Shown: positions 1-10,294 of the stretch, in pieces
How positions within the stretch are numbered: the first letter of the stretch is position 1
How the letters are laid out: each line of letters starts with the position of its first letter
Source of the DNA: Monodelphis domestica
Taxonomy: Eukaryota > Chordata > Mammalia > Didelphimorphia > Didelphidae
Reading direction: 5' to 3'
Assembly (NCBI RefSeq): GCF_027887165.1
Contig: NC_077233.1
Coordinates: forward strand, 222,365,845-222,429,844
DNA: 64,000 nt
Program-made: the position numbers and the translations under genes
The notes under the pieces: model-generated
The model's input: only the letters and a program-made list of their open reading frames with translations
Database searches by the model: none
Told to the model about the DNA's origin: nothing

Positions 1-65
1 TTTTCTATAAGGTCTGAAGTGTTTGTGTAAATACTATTCTTATCGATTTTCATTTTGAGGTTTCT

Positions 66-1010
66 TTGAGCACTTGGATATAATACCAATAGAACTGAAG
101 AGGAAAGCTAGACAGAGAAATTCCATTGAAAATGACTACAAAATGTGTAAAACACTTGGGAGTTGCAATAATAACAGGGTTTATTTAAGACAAGGGAAGG
201 AAGGGAAGGGAATTGGGATAATATTTCTAAAGATATAATAAATCTCCCACCAAATCTACTTAATAGCTTCAGAGAAATGGTATCCACACTGTCAGTTAGC
301 TCTCAACCTAAAAGTCCCAGTTCCTGTAATCCAATCCCCCCTTGGATGGTGACAGAGGTAGGAAGATTGGAAGGTAAGCAGGACCAGGGCTCAAAGGGAA
401 GGTCTCACTGACAGATGGCTTTTGGTGTCTCCAGCAGCTCTGTAGGAATATCCCTCAGCATCAACAGGATACCCAGGAACAGGCAGTTGGTAAGATGATC
501 ACAAGGAAGGTCACAGGAGAGAGAATAGCAAGTTCACTGGTCCACCTAGGAAACTAAACAAAACTCAATTTCCTGCTTCACTGTCTGGTAGAAGAAGCAA
601 CAGTCCTGTCACTTCTCCAGAATTCTGGAGCCTTCCTGCTCCTGCTCATTTCCTTATAACAGAGTCCAATTTCAAGATACATACAAGAACTGTAGAAATA
701 CCACTACAAATGACTGTTTATAGAAATAAAAAGAGATCTAATTAGAACAATATTATTTGTTCATGGATAGGATAAAACACATAATAAGATGACAATTCTT
801 CCTCAATTAATTTACTCATTCACTGTTATGCTAATCAGATTACCAAAGGATACTTTATACATGTGGGAAAATGTGGAAGAAATACATGTGGAGGAAAAAA
901 GGGTCAAGAATTTCAAGAGAAATAATTAATATAAATGGAAATAAAGGGGTTCTCATAGTGTCAGATCTGACACTATATTACAAAGCAATAATATTTTTTC
1001 ATATGACTTT
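66..1010 (+). mobile_element. L1 ORF2 fragment, split by a solo LTR
   Basis: The two flanks (about 66-163 and 662-1010) read as consecutive parts of a marsupial L1 ORF2 region. The right part resembles the L1 at 58080-58210 in this window (the 'catgggtagg' to 'ctaccaaa' stretch). The fragment is old and carries no open frame. A 498-bp LTR was inserted into it later. Confidence 0.7.
164..661 (-). mobile_element. Solo LTR of an endogenous retrovirus (ERV1-like)
   Basis: The element begins TG and ends CA and is flanked by the 4-bp direct repeat GAGT (160-163 and 662-665). The L1 sequence on each side joins cleanly once the element is removed. An AATAAA-type signal near the left end, read on the minus strand, suggests minus orientation. 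No internal retroviral genes are present, so it is a recombined fossil LTR. The family name is not certain; the 4-bp duplication fits class I (gamma-like) elements. Confidence 0.65.
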
Positions 1011-1050
1011 GGGCAAGTTATTTAGCTTATCTTTTTAAAAAAAAACTCTT

Positions 1051-1262
1051 GGGGGCAGCTGGGTAGCTTAGTGGATTGAGAGCCAGGCCTAGAGATGGGA
1101 GGTCCTAGGTTCAAATCTGGCCTCAGACACTTCCTAGCTGTGTGACCCTGGGCAAGTCACTTAACCCCCATTGCCTAGCCCTTACCACTCTTCTGCCTTG
1201 AAGCCAATACACAGTATTGACTCCAAGATGGAAGGTAAGGGTTTTAATTTAAAAAACAAAAC
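1051..1262 (+). mobile_element. Marsupial CORE-SINE (SINE-A, SINE1/WSINE1-like), full length
   Basis: The tRNA-like head 'gggggcagctgggtagctta', the core 'ctagctgtgtgaccctgggc' and the tail 'ggaaggtaagggttt' are followed by an A-rich stretch. This is one of the best-preserved copies in the window, and I use it as the reference for the other SINE-A entries. It faces a minus-strand copy that starts 15 nt downstream. Confidence 0.9.
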
Positions 1263-1276
1263 AAAACAAAACAAAA

Positions 1277-1471
1277 AACCCTCTTACCTTCTGTCTTAGA
1301 ATGGATACTAAGTAATTGGCTCCAAGGCAGAAGAATAGTAAGGGCTAGGTAACTGGAGTTAAGTGACTTGCCCAGGGTCACACAGCTGGGAAGTTTCTGG
1401 GCACAGATTTGAACCTAGAACCTCCTGTCTTTAGGCCTGGCTCTCTATTCACTAAGCCATCTAGATGCCCT
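1277..1471 (-). mobile_element. SINE-A, minus strand
   Basis: This is the reverse complement of the same SINE: it begins at 'cttaccttctgtcttaga' and ends at the head complement 'aagccatctagatgccc'. With the plus copy just upstream it forms an inverted pair. Confidence 0.88.
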
Positions 1472-1730
1472 GAATGCCCCCCTACTTTGACTGCACTCTC
1501 TTCTTATACCTGCTTTCTAAAATCCTTAGCTGCCAAGTCTCATCTCAAATACTGTACCCAAAGCAAATGTTTTTCCATCCACCAATTACTAGTGACTTCT
1601 CTTCTCAGATTACATTGTATTTACTTCAAGAAAGAAGAAAGGAAGGAAACAAACATTCACTAAACACTTACTATGTATCAGGTCCTGTGCAAAGCACTTA
1701 TACAAGTATTATCTCACAATATTAAATCTA
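1472..1730 (+). mobile_element. L2-like fragment and piece of an old interspersed repeat
   Basis: About 1475-1640 resembles the 3' part of L2 LINEs (a pyrimidine-rich coding remnant). About 1645-1700 carries the phrase 'cacttactatgtatcaggtc', seen in several old mammalian repeats. Both are weak matches made by eye. Confidence 0.4.
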
Positions 1731-1922
1731 ATAGATAGAAATGGAGAATAGAAATCTCTGTAGTTTCTTCCTCTCTTCTGCCTCAATGGAGACTTGGATT
1801 CTAATCAGGAGGTGAAGCAGGTTGTGTTAGAAGCTGGCCACTATGTTCTCCTCAGAAAAGGGGAATACGGGGCTCAACTCCTATCTATTATACCTAACTT
1901 CTCCCTTAAATAATGTTAACCT

Positions 1923-2100
1923 AAGGAGCAACTATGTGGTTCAGTGGATAGAGAACTAAGTCTAGAAGTAGGAGGTCCTGGGTTCCAATCTGCCCTTAGA
2001 TACTTTCCTAGCTCTGGTTGCTTAGCCCTCACCATTCTTCTGCCATAGAATAAATATTCAGTATCAATTCTAAGAGAGAAGGCAAGGGGTTAGAAATATA
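1923..2100 (+). mobile_element. SINE-A, diverged
   Basis: A degraded plus-strand copy with a recognisable head (1925-1995) and tail (about 2035-2095). Part of the core is deleted. Confidence 0.75.
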
Positions 2101-2304
2101 TATTGTTATTCTAGGGGAAGTAATTTTTAGGTTCAAGCCGTTCCCTGATTGCTCTTCCTTAAAGGGGAAGAGATATCCCAACCCATAAATCCAGGGCTTA
2201 ACTCCCCAAATGCCAGTTCCATAATAAATACACATAGCAAATAGCAGATAACATATTTATCCAAGTTGAAAGCAAAACAGAAATCAGGGAAAATATATAT
2301 GGGG

Positions 2305-2432
2305 TGACTTCAGACACTTCCTAGCTGGGTGACCCTGGGTAAGTCACTTAGCCCCCATTGCATAGCCCTTACTGCTCTTCTGCCTTAGAACCAATACACA
2401 GTATTAAATCTAAGATGGAAGGTAAGGTTTAA
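2305..2432 (+). mobile_element. SINE-A, 5'-truncated
   Basis: The copy starts in the core ('cttcagacacttcctagct') and runs to the normal tail at about 2430; the tRNA-like head is missing. Confidence 0.8.
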
Positions 2433-2534
2433 AATACACATATTTATATATATATGTTCCTGAAAACTATCACAGCAGAGCTTAACACCTGGCAGGTCAT
2501 AAGATGAAAATTTTTAAGTCTAGGCCTTGGTTTT

Positions 2535-2745
2535 GCAAAGCACTTTATGTATATTAATTCATTTGACCCTCACAGCAACCCTTGAGGTCAGTGAGATTAT
2601 TACTCCCATTTTAAGGCTGCAGAAACTGAGGCACATAGAAGTTGTGACTTGCCCAGGGTCACACAGTTAGTATCTGAGGTTGGATTCAAACTGAAGTCTT
2701 CCAGATTCTAAGTCCAAGATTTTTTCTATTATACCATCTAACTGT
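2535..2745 (-). mobile_element. MIR SINE
   Basis: The reverse-strand MIR core is clear: 'aaactgaggcacatagaag' followed by 'gacttgcccagggtcacaca'. The flanks match the usual MIR ends. Confidence 0.75.
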
Positions 2746-2879
2746 ATTAAATGGTAGGACTGTGCCTTAGATTAATGAAGGAAGAGCCCACTTCAGTAAA
2801 CCTGTTGATATAATAGCAACAGTATATAACACCTGAACTGGGCTTGCTTATATTGTCACAAAATACTTTTATTTTATTT

Positions 2880-3063
2880 TTTTTAAACCCTTACTTTCTT
2901 AGTGACAACTCTAAGATAGGAGGGCATGGGCTAAGCAAATGGGCTTAAGTGACTGGTTCAGGGTCAGTCACATAGCCTTGGAGATATCTAAGGCCAAATC
3001 TGAACCTAGGTCCTCCCTGTTCAAAATCTGGCTCTCTATTCATTTTGCTACCTAGCTTCCCCT
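2880..3063 (-). mobile_element. SINE-A, minus strand, diverged
   Basis: It begins with the tail complement at about 2882 ('taaacccttactttcttag') and ends with the head complement near 3060. The core is altered. Confidence 0.75.
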
Positions 3064-3187
3064 GAAAATAACTCTGTTTTTTAAATGAATATGCAAATAA
3101 GAAAGTAAAAGAAAATGAAGAATGGAACCCAGATAAGCAAAGCAATGTTGGAACTGTTATGTTAACTTATATATTTTTATATATATA

Positions 3188-3354
3188 TTTCCATCTTACT
3201 GTGTGTTGGTTCTAAGGCAGAAATGCAGTAAGGGTTAAGCAATGGGAGTTAAATAACCTGCCCAGGGTCACATAGCTAGGAAGCATCAGATTTGAACCAA
3301 GGACCTCCCGCCTCTGGGCCTGGCTCTCAATCCACTGAGCCACCCAGTTTCCCC
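3188..3354 (-). mobile_element. SINE-A, minus strand
   Basis: The core 'cctgcccagggtcacatagc' and the head complement 'ccactgagccacccag' are present. It lies 125 nt from the preceding copy in the same orientation. Confidence 0.8.
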
Positions 3355-3507
3355 TAAATATATGTATATATTTTAAAAGCTGTGTGTAATGGAGATTCAC
3401 AATGCCGTATGTAGTCCTCTTAATTTCTATTCTTTGACTGTGCAAATGTTCATGTTTGTTAGTGCTTATCAAGTTCATAGTCATAAAAGAGAAAAGAATT
3501 GTTTTAA

Positions 3508-3826
3508 TCTTTAAATTTTATTTTATTTTTAAAAACTTTCCCATGGTTACATGATTCTTGTTATCTCCCTCCCCTTTCCCGGAGTTGACAAGTAATTTCA
3601 CTGGATTATACATACATTATCACTCAAAACCTATTTCCATGTTCATTTTTGTAATAGATCAACCTTTAAAAACAAAAATCCCAAATCCTATACCCATATA
3701 AATAAGTGTTAAATCATGTTTTCTTCTAGATTTCTGCTTCCACAGTTCTTTCTCTACATGTGGATAGCATTTTTTTTCTCACAAGTCCCTCAGAATTGTC
3801 CTGTATCATTGCATTGAAAAGAGAAA
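3508..3826 (-). mobile_element. L1 3' end, minus strand, 5'-truncated
   Basis: It begins with an A/T-rich tail complement and 'cccatggttacatgattctt', the reverse of the L1 3' UTR seen at 53240-53290. It runs toward 'cctgtatcattgcattg', a landmark shared with the other minus-strand L1 ends here. Confidence 0.75.
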
Positions 3827-4360
3827 AACTTTTTTAAAAGAATCCTCTAGAAATGTTTTCAGGAAGAATAAATCATTTGTTGTACTATAGACATTATCCC
3901 AACAGAAGCCCATTATTTTCACTTGAGAACTACCTTGGAAACATTTCTTAGTTTTGGAGAACAAAACCATCCTTAAAATTTGATAGGAAGACCAGGTTCT
4001 AGCTCTAAATCTATGATCTTATGTATTACAGACAAGACTGAAGTTTGGGTCTACCTGATACCAATGCCCTTTTCTATCCATTGCACAAATGGCATCAAAC
4101 ACAAATAAAAGCAAAGTTGTATACAATGATCCCTGAGAATGTATATTGACTTTGCAAGCCACTCAGGGTTATTAACTATATATTATTTATTTATTTTGTG
4201 AAATACTCCATTAAATATTTTAATCTGGTTCAGCCTGCCTCAGAGAGGGTTGTAGGCCCCAGTGAAGCCAGTGGTCTAGGTGTTTGACAGTCCGCATTAT
4301 CCCATGATTGCCTCTCAAGATCCAGGTATAATGAAGGAATTCTTAAGCAAGATAGCTAAT
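3827..4360. other. No feature recognised
   Basis: A/T-rich intergenic sequence. I see no gene and no repeat I can name. Confidence 0.5.
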
Positions 4361-4875
4361 TTCAATTTTGACGTATGTCCCCAAGGTCTCATCGTTGGTC
4401 TCTTCTTGCTTGTTCTCCCTTGGTGATCTCATCCATTCCCAGGGCTTCAATTATTGCCACTATGCAGAGGGCTTGCATATCCAGAACTTCACCACAACTG
4501 CTCCCTATAGTGTTGGTCTCTTTTCCCTATTGCCTCCTGAATTATTTCCACCTGGAAATCTTGCCCACACCGCAAATTCAATATATTCAAGCTAAACTAT
4601 TCATTTCCTCTCCAAAATGAATCCTAATTAAAAGAATTTTCTATTCTTTTTAATTTCTATTTTTCTATTCTTTTTAATGTTTTTCTTTTCTATTCTTATC
4701 AATATCATCTTCTTCATAGTCACCCAGGCCTGAAAACTTGGAGTCATTTCTGACTTTTTCTTTCTCTCTCCAAAATGTATCAATGACCAAAACATATTGA
4801 TTCTGCCTTAATAATCAATATCTCTTGCTTCTTCTCTCAAATAAATTCTCAACTTAAGCATCTAATGGCTATTAT

Positions 4876-4926
4876 ATATATATATGTATAAAAGTGTACG
4901 TGTATGTGTGTGTGTGTATGTGTGTT
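4876..4926. repeat. (TA)n/(TG)n simple repeat
   Basis: Alternating 'ta' and then 'tg' dinucleotides with a few interruptions. Confidence 0.85.
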
Positions 4927-5033
4927 TAAGGTTTGCAACTGGAGAAGGAAATGACAAACCATTCCAGTATCTTTGTGAGGAAAACCCTAAATGGAGTTCC
5001 AAAGAGTCAGACATGACTGAAACAGATGAACAA
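4927..5033 (+). mobile_element. RTE-like SINE tail
   Basis: This is the 3' half of the marsupial SINE with an RTE/BovB-like end: 'tggagaaggaaatgacaaac', then 'aagagtcagacatgactgaa', ending 'gaacaacaag'. The head is missing. Complementary full-length copies lie at 27975-28215, 28625-28870 and 55770-55985. Confidence 0.75.
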
Positions 5034-5035
5034 CA

Positions 5036-5243
5036 AGGTTTTCAAAGTGCTTTACAAATTTTATTTGTTCTCACAACAACATTATGAGATAGGTATTGTT
5101 TTTATCCCCATTTTACAGAAGAGGAAATTGACAGCAAGAGAGGTTAAGGAACTTGAACTACTTACAGCTAGTAAGTGCCTAAAACAGGTAGCGAACTCTC
5201 AGGTCTACCTCATTCCAAGTTCATTGCTCTATTCACTGGTTGG
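5036..5243 (-). mobile_element. MIR SINE
   Basis: A reverse-strand MIR with 'ccccattttacagaagagga' and a decayed core, starting at 'aaagtgctttacaaatttt'. Confidence 0.7.
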
Positions 5244-5466
5244 CCAGACTCTGAAAACTCCAAGGTCATCTCCAGCATCCTGGACCATCCCCATCATCCC
5301 GACTTTTGTCTTGCCACTGGACTTGGATGACTCTGTAAGGCTGATGGGAGAATGAAGTTGATTTGTGCAACTCTGGCTCCCTTAAATCCAATTCACTTGC
5401 AAGTCAAGACATCATCCCGCATCCTTGGTCTTCTTCGAAAACAAAGGAGGAACAACAAAAGATCAT
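5244..5466 (+). mobile_element. SINE-like element with 'cttcgaaaac...gaacaacaa' tail
   Basis: The body 'gccactggacttggatgact' and 'ccaattcacttgcaagtcaa' leads into a tail ending 'gaacaacaaa'. The tail resembles the end of the RTE-type LINE at 7140-7530 ('gaatatgaaggacaacaac'), so that LINE type may have mobilised it. A partial relative is at about 15075-15190. Confidence 0.55.
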
Positions 5467-5964
5467 CCAGCTGCCTCTAAGTAGAACACAAAGAAAGATG
5501 ACTGCATGGAATTGCAATTCTATTGTGCAGTTTATTTTTCTTTTTTAAATATAGTATATGTTCTCTTTTCTACTCTCACTGTAACCACTCTCATTTGGAT
5601 GCTCATCTCTTTTCACCTATTCTACTGTAAAAATTCTTTAACTAGTCTGCCTGACTCCAGTTTATCCCCTTGGTAATCCATTTGCCAAATGTCTGGGACC
5701 AGGAGCCTCTTATCAATCTCAAGAGCCCTTTAGCAAGGAATCAACATCCCTATAGTTGGGAAGGTCTTAACTTTATGGGTAATGCTTCAATCCAGCTTTT
5801 CTCATCCAACATAGTCATAGTTCCAACAGTATTATTCTCTCCTGGAGATTTCCTGCCACATTCTTTACCCAATAATTAATCTTTCTTAATTGTAGTAGGG
5901 ACTTTTTCTTTATGGATGGGAAAGGAGATGGATCTTACTCATTTCTCTATTCTTCTGGTTTTTC

Positions 5965-6119
5965 CTTTTATTATTATTATTATTTTAAATTTGAAATGTT
6001 TATTTAATTAATTAATTTAGAATCTTTTTCCATGGTTACAAGATTCATGTTCTTTCCCTTCCCCCCCTGCCCCCCCCCACCTCCTGTAGCTGACTGGCAA
6101 TTCCACTGGGTTTTACCAC
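5965..6119 (-). mobile_element. L1 3' end, short
   Basis: The complement of the L1 3' UTR ('catggttacaagattcatg' and the C-rich run) is flanked by a probable 10-bp duplication 'ctggtttttc' at 5955-5964 and 6120-6129. Confidence 0.7.
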
Positions 6120-6373
6120 CTGGTTTTTCTATAGTGATTTCCTTTTAAAGATTTTTCTCATTTCCCCCTATTTTTGTTATTATTATTTTACTTTATTTGC
6201 TGCATTTCTGGCTGTTTTGATATGATGAGGGAAAGCAGAGCCTAGGTGTTAGTTCTCACTTATCAGTCTTGATGGAAGTTCTCTAATAACTCATTACAAA
6301 AAATGATAAACCCATAATACTATTACCCAGCTTAATCAGTCTCCTTATTTGCCAGACTTGACTCTGAACTACT

Positions 6374-6583
6374 TAAAAAAAAAAAAAACCTTACCTTCCA
6401 TATTAGAATCAATACTGTGTATGGTTCCAAGACAGAAGAAAATGGCAAAGGCAAAGGCAAATGGGGGTTAAGTGACTTGCCTGGGGTCACACAGCTAGGG
6501 AATGTCTGAGGTCACATTTAAATCTGGGATCTCCAATCTCTTGGCCAGGCTCTCAGTTCACTGAGCTTCCCATCTGCCTCCTC
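6374..6583 (-). mobile_element. SINE-A, minus strand
   Basis: The A-tail complement at 6376 is followed by the tail, the core ('gacttgcctggggtcacaca') and a degraded head. Confidence 0.8.
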
Positions 6584-6717
6584 TGAATTATTTTTGTATA
6601 CTTCCAGAAATACCATTTCAATAGTCAAAATTAAGTGCTATAGGGGCAATTAATTCCAAAAGGAGTTCCATGAAATGTTCTGAGCAAAAGCTGCATTCCT
6701 TTCCCTCTCCCCTCTCC

Positions 6718-6870
6718 TTAAAAGTCTTACCTTCTGTCTAAGTATCAAATCTAAGACAGAAAAGCTGCAGTCTAGGCAATTGGGGTTAAGTGACTTGCCC
6801 AGGGTCGCACTGCGAGGAAGTATGTGAGGCCAGACTTGAAACCAGGGTCTTCCCAATTTCAGATTCTATC
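6718..6870 (-). mobile_element. SINE-A, minus strand, partial
   Basis: The tail complement 'cttaccttctgtctaag' and core 'gacttgcccagggtcgcact' are present; the head is only partly recognisable. Confidence 0.75.
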
Positions 6871-7139
6871 TACAAAGGCAGCATTTTTGCCTTAAGTGTA
6901 CAATGAACCAGGGTTTCTATTTCAAAGGGAACAAAATTCATTTTGGAAAGGAAAATGGTAACATTTTGCATTTTTTATAGAGTTATAGTTTTCAACATGT
7001 ACTTTCCCAGGACTTATGAAGTAGCCATGGCAAATATAAAAAATTTTAAATGTCATCTAATGCTCTCTAGATTCATTCTCCCCACTTGCATTTGTCCTCA
7101 CAAGTTGCGTCCCCAGAGGAGTGACTGATACCTCAGACT

Positions 7140-7530
7140 CTAGGGGTAACCCTGTTGATTACTCCTCTTAATACTATAGCTCACAAAGTCTCACTAGTGT
7201 ATTTCTCATCAGCCAGCAGAAGTTTGGTATCGATTTTCAAGAGATGGGAAACGCTGGCACAGGGCCATCCTGAACGATACACCCACATTAAAGAAGGAGC
7301 TATGCTCTATGAGTAAAACAGAATTGTAGTAGCTCAAAAGAAATATGAAATCTTTGAATCTAGAGACATCTCTGCCCCAAATGCTCATAGAGGCTCTTTG
7401 TGCCCAATTTGTGATAGAACCTTTCAAGCTCATATTCGTCTCATCAGTCACAGTTGGATGCACTGTACACTGACCTCAATATAGTGATGCCATTTTGATT
7501 TTCTTTGAATATGAAGGACAACAACCATAT
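7140..7530 (+). mobile_element. RTE-type LINE, 3' end of ORF plus 3' UTR
   Basis: The forward strand around 7401-7449 encodes CPICDRTFQAHIRLISH, a C-x2-C...H-x4-H type motif like the one at the C terminus of some non-LTR retrotransposon proteins. A stop codon follows closely, and then a short 3' UTR ending 'gaaggacaacaac'. The upstream 200 nt resemble the preceding helical region but contain several stops in all frames, so the copy is dead. The clade assignment is by analogy and uncertain. Confidence 0.5.
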
Positions 7531-8129
7531 CATTCTAAAATAGCTCTTAGAAAAGACGTTTATCCAAAGAACATGGCCTCTCAAAAACCCAGGGATACCT
7601 TCTCCCATCAATACATGGTTTGTGGGAGGCAAGTAGGTGCAAATTTAATGTATGATAGTGATAGCAAATGAGTAGGGAAACTTGGTCCTTGTGAATCTGT
7701 CAGCAACAATCAGATATAAGGATGGAGACCCAGAAACCTGGGCTCTTGATGGGGCAATATATCCCATAATGCACTTGTGCTACCAGAAGCATTGGACCTT
7801 AAGAAACTGCAATTGTATTTGAGAATATATGATATAGTTAGCTAGGTAGAAAGATAGATATATAGAAAAATAGGTAAATGGAGAGAGATACATATAAGGA
7901 AATGATTAAGGAGGAATAAGAAAAGATCCTACACAATGTTTTAAGAGTTCCATGTTTACCTTAAAGCTGCCTGAATTGTGATCCTTCAGAAAGTTGAATA
8001 GATGATCAAAGCAACTCTCAGTACTAGAACTTTAGGGTCTCACTGTCCTTTCTCTAGAGGATCCTTATGAAGTTCACTGTGGATGAGGACATTAGACAAA
8101 TAGTTCCATTGTTTAGATGGATTTGCTAC
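7531..8129. other. No gene recognised; part of a small duplicated phrase
   Basis: Unique-looking DNA. The stretch 7795-7840 resembles 9710-9757, sharing 'aactgcaattgtattt', so both may be copies of an unnamed repeat. Confidence 0.45.
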
Positions 8130-8137
8130 TTATAGGA

Positions 8138-8472
8138 CAGTGATGGCAAACCTATGGAACATGTGCCAAAGAGGGCAAACAGAGCACTCTCTGTGGGCAC
8201 ATGTGCCATTGTCCCCACAGAGTTCATTACCAGAAAGGGAGACTCAGGCAGAGCTTCTCCTCTCCCCTCTCCATCATGCCTGATGACATTTTTTTCATAT
8301 CTCCCTCCCCTCTGCCCAGCAGAGAGCTTTCTTCCTCCTTTGTGTGGGGTAAGGAGTAGGGGTGCACATGTGGCACTCAGTCTGGGGGAAAGGGGCATAA
8401 CATGGCACATAGTCTCTGGGGGAGACAGGGGCAGGGCACAGCATGTGGTTTCTAAAAAGTTTGCCAACACTG
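8138..8472. mobile_element. Non-autonomous hAT DNA transposon
   Basis: The ends are imperfect inverted repeats: 'cagtgatggcaaacct' at the left and the reverse of 'agtttgccaacactg' at the right. An 8-bp target duplication flanks it, 'ttatagga' (8130-8137) and 'ttataaga' (8473-8480), which is the hAT signature. No transposase is encoded; the open frames inside are fortuitous. A longer relative is at 41458-41926. Confidence 0.85.
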
Positions 8473-8514
8473 TTATAAGACAATGCATTTCTTAAAAAAC
8501 ATTTTTGGTAGAAT

Positions 8515-8640
8515 TAATTTTTAAAATTATGTAAACTTTTATTTTCTTCCTACCACCTTTTCCCAACTAAGTGGAAAAAAAAAAGAAAAGAAAAAGAAAA
8601 TTCTTGTAATAAACATACCACAGTGAAGCAAAAGAAATGG
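8515..8640 (-). mobile_element. Old L1 3' end
   Basis: 'cttttattttcttcctacca' and the A-rich stretch match the minus-strand 3' end of an older L1 family, also seen at 22030-22330 and 36575-36740. Confidence 0.5.
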
Positions 8641-8702
8641 TAAAAGATAGAATTTCTACTGGGTATGTTGGTCTAACTGTAAACTGATATGGCTAGGTGT
8701 TG

Positions 8703-8880
8703 GCCCCTTACTTTTCTGTCTTAGTAACAACTCTAAGTTGTAAAGGAAAGAGCTAGGCCATTAGGATTAAGTGACTTGGCTAGGGTCACACAGCTAAGAA
8801 GTGTTTGAGGTCACATTTGAACCCAGATCCTCCCGGTTCCAAACATAGCTCTCCAACTACTGTATCACCTAGCACCCCCA
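8703..8880 (-). mobile_element. SINE-A, minus strand
   Basis: The tail complement at 8708, core 'ggctagggtcacacagctaa' and a degraded head ending at the C-run near 8880 are visible. Confidence 0.8.
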
Positions 8881-8902
8881 CCTGCCCCATCTCTTTTTTA
8901 TG

Positions 8903-9475
8903 TGTTGGCTCTTAACAAGGGTATATACTCTCCTAGACTCAGATGAGTAGCTAGTCCTCATTTACTCCTAGACTCAGACACTGGATGTTACAATGATATT
9001 TTCACCTTTTAGAAAGAGCAGAGACTCAGACAAGGTTTAATAGAAAACCCTTCTTCTTAAACCCTTAAGTCCTCAGCTGAGAGATTTATTGCCCCCTAAG
9101 CAAGAAGCAGGAGGAGTGTGACCCCTCTTTTTTTGACAGCTATACTTGGTTAGGAGCTAGGTTGCCTCGGTAAGAGATCCTACTCTTACTTGTGAGTGAA
9201 CAGTCTTGTATATATCCCAAATTCCTCTTGGGTTTTACCATGATATGTGGTTGAGGGACCAAAAGAATGAGACAATCTGTTCCCTACCAGCAAGTTCATT
9301 GTTTCTGCTGGTCTTTCCATATGCAATTAGTCTCTTCAAAGCCTTTGGCCCTTTCTGAAATGTGGAATATTTCATTTTCACCTGAAAGGGCTTCACTTTC
9401 ATACTGAGCTGCCTCCCTTTTAGCTCTAACCTACTAAAGCATTGCCCTAGTGTAAACGAGGCACACCCTTACATC
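8903..9475. other. Unclassified sequence with a short tandem duplication
   Basis: 'ctcctagactcaga' occurs twice within about 40 nt (8930-8945 and 8965-8980). The rest may be an old repeat, but I cannot name it and see no gene. Confidence 0.35.
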
Positions 9476-9602
9476 AATTATTATCTTTGTTCTATGGATT
9501 AGGAGGCAGAAATTCAAGGACATTCAGTAATTTACCTAAAGTTACACTGCCAGGACTCCATACACACTTTCAGATTTCAAATCTAGGGATTCGTCCACTA
9601 CA
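9476..9602 (-). mobile_element. MIR SINE, fragment
   Basis: A weak reverse-strand MIR match around 'atggattaggaggcagaaa' and 'aatttacctaaagttacac'. Confidence 0.5.
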
Positions 9603-9769
9603 GAATTCAAGCAAATTCAGTTAACATTTGTTAATAGTTATTTTATATAAAGTCCACTATACCAACCATTAGAGATACAAAGATGGAAAAAGATGACACT
9701 GTCCCTGATCTTAAGGAACTGCAATTGTATTTGGAAATATATGATATATGGATATAAATAGATAGATAG

Positions 9770-9862
9770 ACAGATGGCTAGATGGACAGAGGGAAAGAAA
9801 GAAAGAAAGTAGGAAAGAAAGAAAAAGAAAGGAAGAGAAAGAAGGAAAGATAGAAATAGATG
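9770..9862. repeat. GATA/GAAA simple repeat
   Basis: 'gata' units lead into imperfect 'gaaa' units on the plus strand, making a purine-only tract. Confidence 0.85.
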
Positions 9863-9928
9863 TAAGGTAGGGGTTAAAGAGGGCCAAGAAAACATCTTAT
9901 GTATTGATTTAAGAGAGTAAATGAAGAG

Positions 9929-10075
9929 GAGCAGTTAGGCAGCACAGTGGATAGAGAGAGCAAGATCTGGAGATGGGAGGACCTGGGTTCAAATATGACC
10001 TCAGATATTTCTTGGCTAGCTCTTAATGCTCTTCTGTATTAGAACTGATAATAACACAGAGTAAAAGTTTAAAAA
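9929..10075 (+). mobile_element. SINE-A, internally deleted
   Basis: The head 'gcagcacagtggatagaga' and core start are present; the stretch to the tail is shortened. Confidence 0.75.
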
Positions 10076-10294
10076 ATATGAGATAAAAGATACATTCAGG
10101 GTAGGAAGGAGGAAGAATCAGAAGACTTTCCAGATTAGTTGGTACCTGAACTGAGGCCAGAAGAAAGCATAATGTTCTGGAAGGGTGAGGTGAGAAAATA
10201 GGGCCTTTCTCACATGAAGAAATTAAAGTATGAATGTACAGAGGTAGGCAAGGAAATATTTATTTCTTATAGATGTTTAAATTTTATGTGTTTG

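Larger units (their letters stand above)
4361..5765 (+). mobile_element. L2 LINE fragment, interrupted
   Basis: About 4361-4870 and 5535-5765 resemble successive coding remnants of L2, for example 'aacttggagtcatttctgac' and 'tctgcctgactccagttt'. Three later SINE-type insertions lie between them (4927-5466). All frames are broken, as expected for an ancient element. Confidence 0.5.

Noticed and set aside
1051-1140. tRNA-like sequences at SINE heads
   Set aside because: They are tRNA-derived SINE heads without a full cloverleaf, so no tRNA gene is called.
5026-5355. 109-codon open frame
   Set aside because: It spans a MIR and an RTE-tailed SINE; there is no protein similarity that I recognise.
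8126-8495. Overlapping 113-120 codon frames on both strands
   Set aside because: They coincide with the non-autonomous hAT element and are fortuitous.
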